Assembly: GCA_026122225.1 (NCBI GenBank)
Contig: JANEZZ010000799.1
Span: forward strand, 124,001-188,000
Reading direction: 5' to 3'
DNA from: Heloderma charlesbogerti
Lineage: Eukaryota; Chordata; Lepidosauria; Squamata; Helodermatidae
DNA length: 64,000 nucleotides
Part shown: positions 32,701 through 42,200 of the stretch, in pieces
Position numbering within the stretch: the stretch's first letter is position 1
Layout of the letters: every line of letters begins with the position of its first letter
The notes under the pieces: generated by a model
Told to the model about the DNA's origin: nothing
Seen by the model: only the letters and a program-made list of their open reading frames with translations
Database searches by the model: none
Made by a program: the position numbers and the translations under genes

Positions 32701-33390
32701 GTTGTTGTTGTTCAGTCGTTCAGTCGTGTCCGACTCTTCGTGACCCCATGGACCATAGCACGCCAGGCCTTCCTGTCCTCCGCTCTCTCCCGGAGTGTGC
32801 TCAAGTTCATATTCATTGCATCGGTGATGCTATCTAGCCATCTCATCCTCTGTCATCCCCTTCTCCTTTTGCCTTCAGTCTTTCCCAGCATCAGGGTCTT
32901 TTCCAGAGAGTTTTCTCTTCGCATTAGGTGGCCAAAATATTGGAGCTTCAGCTTCAGTATCTGTCCTTCCAATGAGCACTCAGGGTTTATTTCCTCTAGG
33001 ATGGACTGATTTGACCTCCTTGCAGTCCAGGGGACCCGTAAGAGTCTTCTCCAGCACCACAGTTCGAAAGCATCAATTCTTCAGCGCTCAGCCTTCCTTA
33101 TAGTCCAGCTCTCACAGCCATACATTACTACTGGGAAAACCATAGCTTTGATTAGACGGACCTTTGTCGGCAAGGTGATGTCTCTGCTTCTGACTATGCT
33201 GTCTAGGTTTGCCATAGCTTTCCTCCCAAGGAGCAAGCGTCTTTTAATTTCATGGCTACAGTCACCGTCTGCGGTGAACTTGGAGCCCAAGAAAGTAAAA
33301 TCTGTCACTGCTTCCATTTCTTCCCCTTCTATATGCCAGGAAGTGATGGGTCCAGATGCCATGATCTTCATTTTTTGAATGTTGAGTTTC
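32701..33390 (-). mobile_element. BovB 3' fragment, second of the pair
   Basis: A second minus-strand BovB tail begins with GTTGTTGTTG at 32701 and runs through the region encoding the RT C-terminal part (minus-strand frame reading MASGPITSWHIEGEE and FLGSKFTADGDCSH) to GAGTTTC at 33390. It covers everything in the first copy and extends about 260 bp further 5'. It is degraded by a few frame-breaking changes. Confidence 0.92.
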
Positions 33391-33714
33391 CCTACACTGC
33401 AGCTATTCTTCTTTACAAGGAACTCTTTGCTAATTTCTGCTTCTTGCCTCTGGTAAAATCTCTCTGTTTTGCCTGCTGGGGAGATGCTGGGGCTGCCTTG
33501 AAAGAGCTTTTGTTAATCTACCCACATCATGTGGACCGGTGTCCCCTCGGGCACCCTCCCCATCCACTGCCTACTCGGGAAGTTGGCAATGTTGTCGAAC
33601 GTGTTTCAGCTGCAGCTTCTTTCCAGCGCAAGTGCAACCCTCAGATACACCTGGAGATTAAACATTCTGTGCAACACCCGTCAGTTTTAAAAGACTACGG
33701 CTGCAAACCTAAAC

Positions 33715-33796
33715 ACCCTTACCTGGGAGTAAGTCCCACTGAAATCTATGGGGCCTACTTCCCACTGGATGTGACTTGGATTGCACTGTGTTAAGC
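33715..33796 (+). repeat. Short interspersed repeat with AGTAAGTCCCACTGAA motif
   Basis: CTGGGAGTAAGTCCCACTGA, GGGGCCTACTTCCCACTGG, GGATTGCACTG. Related pieces lie at 7990-8065, 15625-15712, 58290-58345 and 58365-58410. Confidence 0.6.
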
Positions 33797-33923
33797 CCAT
33801 AGTCTTCCCCAGCCCATTTTGGACTTCAACTCCCATCATCCCCAGCCAGCATGGCCAATGTCCAGGAATGCTGGGAACTGACGTCCAAAACATCCAGAGG
33901 GCATCAGGCTGGGAAAGGCTGCC
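33797..33923. repeat. Palindromic foldback family F
   Basis: CAGCCCATTTTGGACTTCAA, CCAGCATGGCCAATG, GACGTCCAAAACATCCAGAG, GGCTGGGAAAGGCTGCC. Confidence 0.8.
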
Positions 33924-34049
33924 ACAGAGGAGGGGATGCATTGTAAAATGAAACAAAAAAGCAAAAATAAATAAAAATGAAACGGCGATGGTCAGACACA
34001 GCCTGTGTCAGAAGCCAGCACACGAGAGTGAGGGAAGAAAGGGGACAAG

Positions 34050-34184
34050 CCTCATTCAAGATGGGGCTGGACAGCCACCTGTCAGGGATGCTCTGACTTG
34101 GATTCCTGCATTGAGCAGGGGGTTGGACTCGGGGGTCTTGTAGGCCCCTTCCAGCCCTACTATTCTATGATTCTATGATTCTAA
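34050..34184 (+). mobile_element. CR1 3' UTR fragment
   Basis: GGGGCTGGACAGCCACCTGT through CCAGCCCTACTATTCTATGA, with two ATTCTATG octamers at the end. Only the terminal 135 bp remain. Confidence 0.87.
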
Positions 34185-34286
34185 ACTGGAGGCAGACCTC
34201 TACTAATCTGTTGTTACTTTGTGTGGGAGCTACTCGGGCAGTGACCCTTGGTGATGGTGTGAGAGTCGAGGCACTGCAAATGCACA

Positions 34287-34655
34287 AGAGCATCTCTAGC
34301 TTCATCTGTGACACACTGGAGGAAATGTACTACCCACAACCCCTTTTTTGCAATCAGCCAACCCAGCAGTATCATTCTTCCTGAACTGGTCGACCGAGGC
34401 CTGGACTGTACCATTTCAGGTGGAGGGTAGGGCTCCACACATCGAAAACAAGGTGTCATCAGTTCTTCTGGCCTAGCCTTTGCCCTGACCTGCCAGCTTC
34501 TTAGGTGCAGGGCATTTTATTTGGTACTGAGGAGCATTCCGTCACAGAGCTCCCACTCGGTGTCTGAGATGGCACAGCCCAGACATAGCTTGGGCACCTC
34601 AGTGAGAACGAGACCAGAGCTTATCCCATGAACTGACTTTCCTGCAAAAACAGAG
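34287..34655 (+). repeat. Unclassified repeat Y, copy 2
   Basis: Collinear with copy 1, roughly 75-80 per cent identical by eye. Its left side continues into sequence absent from copy 1. Confidence 0.75.
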
Positions 34656-34782
34656 TTAACTCACTGACTAACCATTAGTCCTGGGTTAGTCCAAGGAGGG
34701 CTGTACCACATGCTTTTCCAGAGTATGTAGACAGGCACACCTATTTCTAGTCCATCGCCCAGCCTGAAGGCAGAACACTGTA

Positions 34783-35587
34783 AAGCAGCCTTCCCCAACC
34801 TGGCGCCCTCCAGATGCAGTGAGGTGGGGCAGGACTTTTTCCATTTCATACGTTCACCACTAACACTGAATGGATACCAGCTGGAAATACAATATCATAC
34901 AAGCTTGGCAGCTTCACAGTCATAATGAATGTTGTTCAGGTGATTATCCCTACCAAGTATGTAAGGGAATACCTATATGCCACTTAAATATATATCTCAG
35001 TGTGAAACGAAGCTAATAAGTAGTGACAGCGAAACTGAAGGTCCTCAACAACCTCAGTGGAAGAGAGATGAACTCTACTGAAAGCGATGAGTGGTTGTCA
35101 GCATATCATGCTAGGGACGGTGGAGGAATCCGTCCAGGGGGTGAGCTTTAGTCAGCTTGGCCCTCTGGACTTCAGCTTGCTTTCCCGTGAGCTGGTGTGA
35201 CTTGATCTGCATTGAGCTGGGCAAGCTCGCAGATTTCTGTTGTTGTTTTTATCTGTGTAAAGCAATTTGTACAAATTACACAAATTTCAGCTGTAATTTG
35301 TGCAAATTGTGACTGCAATTTGCGAGATCTGCTTTTTACACCCCCCCCCCCGAAAAAGTTCCTGGATTTTGGGAATAAGCCCCTGGCTCAGCTTGCAAAT
35401 GCAAGCTTAATCAGGAGCACTGCAGGAATCCATTTGGGCCCCCAAAGGGCCAAATTTCACAGCAACAGGCATACCTATCTCATGCACAGTTCTTTGGGTC
35501 ACTAAAATTAATCAGATGCTGGGAAATGGGATGATGGGAGTTGTAGTTAAACACATCTGGAGGACACCACGTTGGGGAAGGCTGAAT
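34783..35587. repeat. Foldback family F with about 700-bp insertion
   Basis: The left arm 34783-34815 (CAGCCTTCCCCAACCTGGCG, CCCTCCAGATG) and right arm 35525-35587 (GATGGGAGTTGTAGTTAAAC, CACGTTGGGGAAGGCTG) are separated by unrelated sequence that includes part of unclassified repeat X. Confidence 0.6.
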
Positions 35588-35599
35588 TAGTGTGTCAAC

Positions 35600-35880
35600 A
35601 GTTTTCAGTACCTTTACTTACATTTAAACAATGTAGGGGAAGTCTTTAAAATTTTACAAGTAATCCAAGATATTTTTTTTTTTACACAATGTAACATATA
35701 AATCACAGATTAACTGTGCTTTAATTTTTTCATCAAATATTTCAGGTCATATAGTTGTGTTGTATTGGGACAATTAATATGGGGGTACTTTTAAAACTTT
35801 GCTTACTAAATATAAGTAAAATAAATATGCTAAATTAGATTACTCTCAAGAGCATCAGAAAAATTGCTGATGCAAATGAC
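35600..35880. repeat. Unclassified AT-rich repeat X, copy 2
   Basis: ATGTAACATATAAATCACAG, TAAGTAAAATAAATATGCTA and AGAGCATCAGAAA blocks occur in the same order as in 15560-15880. Confidence 0.6.
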
Positions 35881-36007
35881 CCTATGCAAATTATTTATTA
35901 TTTATTTATTACATTTATATCCTGCCTTTTCCCCCCAAGGCAGCCTAATTAGCCTAATTTGCATGGGAAAATTCTCCAATTCAAAATTTTCCGGAAAAAC
36001 TAAATCA

Positions 36008-36590
36008 CTACCCAGAAGTTTTGGACTTCAGCTTCCATCAGTTGTTTTCCGGGCCAAATTCAAGGTGTTGGTTTTGACCTTTAAAACCCTATATGGTTCT
36101 GGCCCAGCCTATCTCAAGGAGCGCCTCCAGCAGCACCAGACAGGCCGCTTAACAAGATCAGCCTCGGATGGCCTTCTCTCTGTCCCATCAGCCAGGACAA
36201 CTAGACTGGTGGGGACGAGGGAGAGGGCCTTTTCTGTGGTGGCCCCCACTCTGTGGAACTCCCTCCCTAGGGAACTCCGCCATGCCCCCTCTTTAATGAG
36301 CTTCCGTCGTGCATTAAAAACGTTGTTGTTCAGGCAGGCATTTGGGGTGGGTTAGGGTATTTTAGAAAATGTTTTTACTGTAGAATTTTATTGTTTTAAA
36401 CTGTTTTATTGTATGTTGTACATCGTCCAGAGTGGCTGGGTTACCAGCTAGATGGGCGATTAATAAATTTAATAATAATAATAATAATAATAATCATCAT
36501 CATCATCTGCCCATCAGCATGGCCAATGATCAGGAATAATGGGAGCTGAAGTCCAAAACACCTGGAGGGCACCAGGTTGGGAAGGCTGTG
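36008..36590. repeat. Foldback family F split by an L2-like fragment
   Basis: The left half-arm 36013-36033 (AAGTTTTGGACTTCAGCTTC) and right arm 36510-36590 (AGCATGGCCAATGATCAGGA, AGCTGAAGTCCAAAACACCT, ACCAGGTTGGGAAGGCTG) flank the LINE at 36034-36492. Confidence 0.75.
36034..36492 (+). mobile_element. L2-like LINE 3' fragment with (AAT)n tail
   Basis: It encodes the conserved C-terminal tail (FRAKFKVLVLTFKTLYGSGP, RERAFSVVAPTLWNSLPREL, MSFRRALKTLLFRQAFGVG) in an open frame ending at 36355, then a 3' UTR and (AAT)n. It is inserted in the loop of a foldback element whose arms lie at 36008-36033 and 36503-36590. Confidence 0.85.
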
Positions 36591-36594
36591 ATAG

Positions 36595-36870
36595 AGGCTT
36601 ATACAATTATGTATGGTGTGGAGAAGGTGGATAAAGGGATTTTCTCTCTCTCCCTCTCTTGTAAAATTAGGGAACTCCTAAACTTGCGGAGTTTACCACC
36701 ACAAGAAGTCTACTGACTCAGATGGCTCAAATAGGGGATCAGAGCAATCCACGGAGGTGGAGGGGCGTGATGCACTATTAGCTACGATGGTTACATGCAG
36801 AGGCGTCTCCATGCAAACTGGTATCAACTGCAGTGGAGCAAGGTTGAGATAGGTTCCTACCACTTAAATC
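36595..36870 (+). mobile_element. CR1 fragment
   Basis: The GGCTTATACAATTATGTATG / GGTGTGGAGAAGGTGGATA segment matches 45905-45950 of the CR1 at 45490. The copy is internally deleted. Confidence 0.6.
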
Positions 36871-36920
36871 GTCCTTCCCCAGTATGGGCCCTCCAGATGT
36901 GCTGGGCTGCAACGCCAGTT
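36868..36920. repeat. Foldback family F, single arm
   Basis: CGTCCTTCCCCAGTATGGGC CCTCCAGATGTGCTGGGCTG; the other arm is absent. Confidence 0.6.
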
Positions 36921-36989
36921 ATGGACGGCAAGGTGCAGACACTGTGACTTCACCATTTAGTAATATTTTTTCCCCTTCCCTATTCCCTC

Positions 36990-37139
36990 CCCCTTCCCCA
37001 CAGCTCGTGTTTTTGTGACATCTTGCCTGATGAAGAGTTCTGGAGATCACAAAAGCTTGCCCATTGTTTGGTTGGCCTAATAAAGGTATTACACTACTAT
37101 GGATTTTGGCTTTTTTCTTTTGGTCCACATGGCTACCTT
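36990..37139 (+). repeat. Retroelement 3' tail with CTGATGA..GAAA-type core
   Basis: CTTGCCTGATGAAGAGTTCT, AAAAGCTTGCCCATTGTTTG, GTTGGCCTAATAAAGGTATT and GGTCCACATGGCTACC form a tail found widely in sauropsid genomes. Its retroelement clade is not certain from this copy; Penelope-like is one possibility. Confidence 0.5.
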
Positions 37140-38315
37140 TGTCTTATTAAAAAAGAGCTTTTTAGGAGTGCCAGTGAATAAATAGCATGCAATTGTACAC
37201 CTCCAGGATCTGCTGCAGTGGTCCAGGCAGAGTTGGGGCAAACCTCTGGGACCACACTGTGCTTACAGCAGCACAACCTTTTCTGCCAGTTGTGCCAACT
37301 TCAGCATTCAGATTCCATGTCAATGTCACAATTCAACTTGCCAGACAAAGTGTAGGAAAAAATATCCTCGAATATCTAAACTTCAGCATCCTGTTTTGAT
37401 GAACTCAGGTGCCTGGAAATTATTGCAGCCCTCCCTGGTGTGGCCAGAAAAACCCCTTTCTCTTCCAAGCCCCCTCCCCATAACGGCTTTCTCAGAACAC
37501 CTACTTTTACTAGCGGCATTTACTTCACTGGCACGGCACGGTTTATGTCTTCATTGCAAAGAGGGCACTTGGAACGTTAATTCCAGCAATTATGTGATTA
37601 ATATTTAACTTACTGTAATATTTGCGCTATTTATAATTTATCTGTTTACACTCATAAAAAATGGATGGCATAGACACTTCCTCAGCCCCGTGTCAAATTG
37701 TTTTGTAATTGTGCATTTATGGAAAATAAGCCCTGAAAGGTGTCCTTTTGGATTCTTATTTCTTTGGGCGCCCCAAGCACACGGCTCCTGCGCTGTTCCA
37801 CTGCTCCACATTCTCCTGCACATCGGCTGCTCCACACTGTGTCTCCCTCCTCCCCAACACACACGCGCGCCGTCTGTTTTATCCCACACGCCGCAAGAAG
37901 GGCAAAGTGAAGCTGACAAGATCTCAGAGGCTTTCTGTGCACCTGATGTGGAGTCTGTCAATTGTGTTTTGCTCTTTGACTCAGATGTTGAGTTCAGGCA
38001 GCTGAGGTGGGAAACTGCAACATCGCCAAGCTGGGAGAAAAGGATCTCGATGGAAGGTAGCACCAGTGAGGCAGAAGAAACGCAAACGTTCTTGCCAGAG
38101 TTGCTGGCAAGTCCACACTGGGCCCATGCAGACAACCAGGGCTGACTGAGCCAAACATCACTAAGAAGTCAAAAGGGGGAGGGATCGTAGGGCATGACCC
38201 CCTCCCCAACGATAATTCTGCCTTCACGTTCCCTTCTTCTGTGGCTGTTCACAAATTTTGCAGCCGCAAAAAGAAGCCGCAGAGCATCTCAGCCAGAAGG
38301 GCAGAGCCTTAGGCC
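37140..38315. other. Unassigned sequence
   Basis: Overlapping open frames of 151 and 165 codons on opposite strands at 37638-38145 have no recognisable domain. No splice-flanked conserved exon is recognised. Confidence 0.35.
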
Positions 38316-38623
38316 CAGGGGCAACTCCAGGCTGCCTGGGGTCGCAATCCAGCCCTCTACCTTCCTTGGATAGCCCCACCCCCTTCACCTGGCCCCACCC
38401 TTGTCACCCACCACCAATCATTTGATGGTTTCCTGGCTTTTGTGCAGTCTGTTCAGTGTCCCCAAAGGCTGAAATGCCTCTCCTAAGGCTTGGTTACTGG
38501 CAGGAAGAGCTTCAAGCAAACATAGGTGGGCATCTTGGTCCCACCCACCTCTGGAATGTAGCCCCTGAAAGCTTCTCTGAAATGGAATTAGGCCGTGGGG
38601 CTGAAAGAGGTTCAACACCTCTA
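38316..38623 (+). mobile_element. hAT-like MITE family A, copy 8
   Basis: CAGGGGCAACTCCAGGCTGC to GAAAGAGGTTCAACACCTCT, full length with diverged 5' end. Confidence 0.75.
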
Positions 38624-39145
38624 AGCAATGCAGGGTTATATCCCTGTCTTCTGGGGCTGTGGTGAGATTCCAGCACACAGGAGGAAGTATCTCCTTGTGT
38701 ACTGTCTGCCTTCCTCCAGCACAGTGAACTTTGCCAAGAGAATGGAGACACTTGGCAGCCCGGGAACGAGGCTGCAAAGCTAGATCGGGGTACCGAACAG
38801 GGTCAAGAGATGTGTTCTCTTATCTCTTGGAATGCCTTACGATGCAGTGTTTTAAGGTGGCAAAATGGCCAGGACTACATCTTTTAATTACGCAAGTCCA
38901 TGAATCACCTTAACCCTTGCTGAGATGATACCACATGTAGAACCAAGGGGAGCTGATGGGGACAAATTCATCTCAGCCCTCCCAACCCCCACTGTAATGT
39001 GAAGGCAAAAATGCCCCTCCAAGACCTACCTGATCTTGGCTTCCATCTCAAAATACCTGAGCTTTCTCTGGCCCACTTCACGCACCCATCTGGCTTCAGG
39101 GAAAAGGAGCCAAGTACCGTTGGGCCTACTTTCAGATTGTCTAGG

Positions 39146-39245
39146 GCAGGGGTAGGTTTAGACTACAATTCCCAGAATCCCTGACCATTGGCCATGCTGG
39201 CTGGGGCTTATGGCAGTTGTAGACCAAGCCATCTGGAGGGATCAA
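39146..39245. repeat. Foldback family F, partial
   Basis: TAGACTACAATTCCCAGAAT, GGCCATGCTGGCTGGGGCTT, GTAGACCAAGCCATCTGGAG. Confidence 0.72.
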
Positions 39246-39336
39246 GATGCCCATGGTCTAGGCAGAACAATTCCTAGGCCCATCGCAGCCTGCTCCATGG
39301 ACCTCTCAAAACCCTCCTTCAAACTCCATCTACCAC

Positions 39337-39838
39337 TAGGGATGTACAAACCCTCTACTCTCCAGTCCAGGGAGATCCGCTGTGGGGCAATTCTGGCCGC
39401 CTGGGGCCTCACAGAGTCCTCTAGAGCCACCTCTGTGTCCACTGGAGTTGGCAGAGTGGCTCTTCGGCTTCTTAAAAAACGTGATACGCTAATGGCGGCC
39501 TATCGCGGGAAAATTACAGCTGTAAATGGCATATTTTACGCCATTTATGGCCGTAAAGCACTTACTTTTACCTACATTGCAGCTTATGGCTGCATTTAGT
39601 AAGTGCTTTACGGCCGCAAATGGTGCACAATATGCTATTTATGGCTGTAAGTTTCCTGCAATAAGCTAATGGCAGCTGCCATTAGCTTATCGCGTTTTTT
39701 AGGAATATGGAGAGCCGCCCCGCAGGAACTCCTCCGGAGCTGGAGGTAAGTGCGGCTAGTCTGCCACGGACTCTGGAGCTTGGATTTTTTGTGGACTCAA
39801 ATGAGGCCAGCTTCCAGAGGACTGCTCCAGCATCTCTA
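39337..39838. mobile_element. GC-rich hAT-like foldback element, copy 4 (divergent core)
   Basis: The element is 502 bp, termini TAGGGATGTAC ... GCATCTCTA, TSD TCTACCAC versus TCTACCGG (39329-39336, 39839-39846; 6 of 8 match). The core at 39478-39702 forms long hairpins built from GATAAGCTAATGGC- and GTAAAGCACTTAC-type palindromes instead of GGCTACGTAA. Confidence 0.8.
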
Positions 39839-40070
39839 TCTACCGGAAAAATGTAATGCTTACTGTACCTCAACCCTATCCCCTCTAGAACAGGTGTTTA
39901 ACCTCTTTCAGCCCAAGGGACAAATTCCTTTTCAGAGAAGCTCTCAGAGGATGCATTCCAGTGGCGGGCGGGGCCAAAGGCAAGAAAGGTGGGGCCAAAA
40001 ATGCCAGCTAATTTTAGTGTAAACCTCTTACTGCCAGTAACAACCCCTTAGGAAGGGCATTTCTGTCAGG

Positions 40071-40379
40071 GTGGACATTGAGCCCATAGAATCCCAGAGT
40101 AGTTCTGATTCTGAGGAAGAGCAGCCGCTCCTGGGAGAGGAACGTGCTCATCCTTCCCAGGGCCAACAGCTGGCAGAGATTCCTCCCACCGGCATTCCTG
40201 GCATAGATAGCAGTCCCGGGAGTGAGAGAGCGGGGGAAGAAGACTTGCTGGACACGCGACGCCGACGCAGGGAGCGGCACCAAATGGAGGGCGCGGAAAG
40301 GAGGCGTAGTGCCCGGTTGGCGCACAAACAACGGTTGCGCCCAGAGGATCCAAGGGAAAAGGGGAGGGACTCTCCCTAG
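40071..40379 (+). pseudogene. ORF inside the LTR, acidic-then-basic protein of unknown function
   Basis: 102 codons. An acidic N-terminal stretch (SQSSSDSEEEQPLL) is followed by a proline-containing middle and a strongly basic region (RRRRRERHQMEGAERRRSAR). The second LTR (20041 leftward, minus strand) keeps the same frame with conserved SSSDSEEE and PEDPRE motifs but has one internal stop. I do not recognise the protein. It may be a short accessory or gag/env end read through the LTR, or simply an open frame. Confidence 0.35.
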
Positions 40380-40450
40380 CCCATAAGTTCAGGGTCTGCC
40401 AGTGATTCTCCTTCAAACGGGGACCAACTGTTCCCACTTAAGGCATAGGT

Positions 40451-40983
40451 TAGGGGTGGACGAAAGTCCCTTACCTGTCCTCGAAGGATGTTCGCGGTGG
40501 GGGGGAGGCGCTTCGCTGCTCCCCCCGCGAAGTTCAGGCCGGGGGGGGGAGGCTTCCTGCCTCGCCCCGGCCGAAATTCAGGCCGGGGGGGAGGCTTCCC
40601 GCCTCGCCCGGCCGAAATTTAGGCGGGGGAGGAGGCGCCTCGCCTCGCCCGGCCGCGAACTCGAAAGTTTAAAAACAAAAAACGCCCTCTGATAGGCTAC
40701 GTTAATCGTCACGTAGCCTATCAGGGGGCGTTTTTTTTTCTTTTATTGGAATGGCGGCGGCGGCAACCGGTCGAAAGACTGGCTGCCGCTCCCGCCCCAC
40801 ACGAACACCCGCTGAACCGCCGGCCGGACCCGCCGCCGGGAGGGACATTCGGCGAAGGTAAGTGCCGTCCCGGGGGGGGGGGTGCGGGGGGCAGAGGATT
40901 TCTCCCCGAAACTTGTTCGGGGGGCCGAACACATTGGCGCTCGGCCCCCTGAAGTTTCGGGGAGAAATTCTCCGCCAACCCTA
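40451..40983. mobile_element. GC-rich hAT-like foldback element, copy 2 (complete)
   Basis: The element is 533 bp, termini TAGGGGTGG ... CCAACCCTA, with a perfect TSD GCATAGGT at 40443-40450 and 40984-40991. A core hairpin GATAGGCTACGTTAATCGTC / ACGTAGCCTATC lies at 40691-40722. The right arm has ATGGCGGCGGCGG at 40751 and GAAGGTAAGT at about 40855. It is inserted inside the LTR at 40064-41133. Confidence 0.9.
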
Positions 40984-41133
40984 GCATAGGTACTCTGCTG
41001 CTCGTAGCTAGTTGCTAACAGTAGAGTCATTAAGTTGTAAAAGAGGAATAAAGCTTTGAAAAGAATCCCTTTGTCTGTGTCTGGACTTGGCTACTGGATT
41101 AGACTGAAAGAGGCCGCCAAGGAACCCTTGACA

Positions 41134-41184
41134 GCTTGATCAGAACTACTATGGGATTCTATGGGCTCAGTGTCCATCCTGACA
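41134..41184 (-). mobile_element. Inverted 51-bp copy of the LTR 5' end
   Basis: The reverse complement of this block begins TGTCAGGATGGACACTGAGC and continues through GTAGTTCTGATC, matching 40064-40110. The pair ATTTC (40059-40063) and ATTTT (41185-41189) brackets LTR plus this block, so both entered the MITE as one unit. Confidence 0.8.
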
Positions 41185-41892
41185 ATTTTGAACCTTTAGA
41201 ATGGAGAAAAAACTGCACAAAATCTGGGAAACCACCAAGCGATTCGCAGGTGGGGGGAAAGGGGTTGGGGTCAGGGGGAGGGACTTTCTGGGGAACCCCA
41301 GAGAGCCAGACTGGGACTCCAGGCAGGACAAAGTTGGCCCCTGGGCCTGAAGTTCTGCAGCTCTGCCCTACAGGGTACCACCATCAGATGATTTCTGCAG
41401 TCCTGCCTTGAACACTGATATCCTGTCCCACCATGGACTTCTCAAGAAATAAGAGTTGCAAATAAGAATTTGCAAGCCATCATTCAAACGCCATATGCTT
41501 AGATGTTGTGCTCAGTCCAAAATCTCCAAAACAGCGAACCCAACCTTCATCGTGCAATGTTGGTGCAGGAATGGCAGAGGCTAGCAAATGGCAGAGCCCT
41601 AGCCCCTTCCGACCCTCTGCTTCTCATTCAGATTTCTGAAACATCCACTTGCTCAGGAAACACTGGCCACAGCCGTTTGGTGCTGATCAAGGGCAGGCAA
41701 GTTCCCTTGAGGAACCTGGGGAAGCAGCGGCTCCGGGTTTGTGCATATCAGTTTTTGAGCCTTTCCCAATCTGCAGCCTACTCCAGGACTTCCCACCTCC
41801 TTCCCTGGGGCCAAGAAGACAAGGCCCTTCAACAGCTTGACCAAAGCTGACAATGGCCTTCAAAAAAAGAGAGCTTACCGCAATATGGCTTA

Positions 41893-41965
41893 TTGCAGCC
41901 TTCCCCAACTTAATGCCCTCCAGATGTGTTGGACTGCTGATGAGGATCATGGGAGTGGATGATTC
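41893..41965. repeat. Foldback family F, single arm
   Basis: TGCAGCCTTCCCCAACTTAA TGCCCTCCAGATGTGTTGGA; breaks off in the loop. Confidence 0.65.
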
Positions 41966-42074
41966 CATCAGATACCAGGACCACAAGTGAATAAACATAA
42001 TCAGCTTTTAGCCCACCTACCCCTGACAGATTGTGCACAACAGCCCGATCCTGTGGGTCCACCCTTATTTATTT

Positions 42075-42200
42075 AGTTCAGAGGTGGGCCACTTTTTTGG
42101 AATTCTGGGCCACATTCCCTCAGGGCAAAGTAGTCAGGGGCTGCAGGTGGGGCCAAAGCCAAAAGTGTGTGGGGTCAAACTGAAAAGTCAGCAGGGACAC
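42075..42200 (-). mobile_element. hAT-like MITE family A, partial
   Basis: GTGGGCCACTTTTTTGGAAT and GGTGGGGCCAAAGCCAAAAG match the family A left half in reverse orientation; the rest is missing or diverged. Confidence 0.45.

Larger units (their letters stand above)
40064..41133 (+). mobile_element. Solo LTR with a nested GC-rich hAT-like element
   Basis: It runs from TGTCAGGGTGGACATTGAGC to GAACCCTTGACA and has an AATAAA at 41047-41052. Without the inserted element (40451-40983 plus its 8-bp TSD) it is about 530 bp, matching the LTR at 19494. Family membership (Gypsy versus retroviral) cannot be decided because no primer-binding site or pol is attached. Confidence 0.75.
39891..41370 (-). mobile_element. 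hAT-like MITE family A, copy 9 (host of a nested LTR)
   Basis: The left part 39891-40063 (CAGGTGTTTAACCTCTTTCA onward) and right part 41185-41370 (ACCTTTAGAATGGAGAAAAA through CTGGGCCTGAAGTTC) are one MITE split by the LTR insertion 40064-41184. Confidence 0.78.

Noticed and set aside
37638..38145. Overlapping frames of 151 (plus) and 165 (minus) codons
   Set aside because: Both strands open, no recognisable domain, no sign of flanking exons. Treated as chance.
40451..40983. CpG island or gene promoter
   Set aside because: High GC and CpG content is explained by the transposable element bounded by a perfect 8-bp TSD; no adjoining host exon was found.
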